From assembly GCA_020050835.1 (NCBI GenBank), contig JAGVKB010000138.1, positions 29,775 to 93,774 of the forward strand: a DNA stretch of 64,000 nucleotides, written 5' to 3'. This document shows positions 63,798 to 64,000 of the stretch, in pieces (within the stretch, counting starts at the first letter, position 1; every line of letters begins with the position of its first letter). Source of the DNA: Candidatus Obscuribacterales bacterium. Its GTDB lineage: Bacteria > Cyanobacteriota > Vampirovibrionia > Obscuribacterales > Obscuribacteraceae. Both the position numbers and the translations under genes were made by a program. A model generated the notes under the pieces. It saw nothing but the letters and a program-made list of their open reading frames with translations, did no database searches and was not told the DNA's origin.

Positions 63798-64000
63798 TCA
63801 CACCAGGATTTTATTCTAGCACTTCTACTATTATCATTCGTAGCTCTTGCGCAAAACAAAAGCTATCAATCTTCACCCTCAATCGCCGCGCGGGAGTAAA
63901 GTGTTGGGCGACGCACACAGCTGCCGGAGGTTGGACGAATATGGACAAGAAAGCTTGCCAAAGAGAAAGTGGTCCGGTTGAATGAATTTGCTTAATACCC
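63798..64000. other. Right edge of the window
   Basis: Upstream region of the minus-strand kinase gene. TAGAAT on the minus strand at about 63818-63823 is a possible -10 box. No gene is evident before the edge. Confidence 0.35.

Overview
The window reads as chromosomal DNA of a bacterium with moderately high GC (judged by eye). Genes are densely packed, most have clear AGGAGG-type ribosome binding sites, and many transcription units end in strong hairpins. I see no rRNA, convincing tRNA, CRISPR array, transposase or phage gene. Two eukaryotic-type Ser/Thr kinases, several TPR proteins, many small unrecognised proteins and a succinylase-type lysine pathway would fit a large-genome environmental lineage, for example Obscuribacterales-like Cyanobacteriota. 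That placement is a low-confidence inference.

Layout. 0-6.8 kb: a copper P-type ATPase cut by the left edge, then cassette 1, made of a Y4yA-like PLP decarboxylase-fold enzyme, a cysteine-synthase-like enzyme fused to a rhodanese domain, and a SufS-like class V enzyme. It ends in two stacked hairpins. 7-10.6 kb: a Bmp-type lipoprotein, a membrane protein and a CHASE3-like/HAMP sensor. 10.6-18.2 kb: a six-gene operon with a ParB/sulfiredoxin-like protein, cassette 2 (paralogues of the same three enzymes in the same order), a GNAT protein and a Fur-family regulator. 18.5-25 kb: a VanX-like dipeptidase, a His-rich metal-binding protein, a further class V enzyme and, divergent from it, two tandem MocR-type regulators that lack the PLP lysine. 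25.4-31.2 kb: an island of small, mostly unrecognised genes with a catalase-related protein. 31.5-46.4 kb, mostly minus strand: TPR protein, glycogen-debranching-type enzyme, subtilase-like protein, M24 peptidase, leucyl aminopeptidase, MscS channel, ClpB-like AAA+ protein and CYTH protein; a phosphotransferase and a thioredoxin lie on the plus strand. 47.2-64 kb: acyltransferase, a repeat protein, the lysine genes (M20 amidohydrolase, dapC, dapD, dapE), an arginase-family enzyme, kinase-TPR protein, tadA, a second leucyl aminopeptidase, a frameshifted DUF421 gene and a second kinase.

The most interesting part is 10.6-20.3 kb. A perfect 9-1-9 palindrome lies directly against a TATAAT box before the six-gene operon. 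A 17/19 copy and a partial copy precede the His-rich protein gene. The last gene of the operon encodes a Fur-family protein, the natural candidate to bind these sites. I propose a Zur-like autoregulated pathway: a ParB/Srx-like protein (the fold of the serine kinases SbnI and SerK), a beta-replacing PLP enzyme with a sulfur-carrying rhodanese domain, a desulfurase-like enzyme and an amino-acid decarboxylase-fold enzyme could make a small metal-related metabolite. The genes, their order and the palindromes are seen directly; the metal and the product are inferred.
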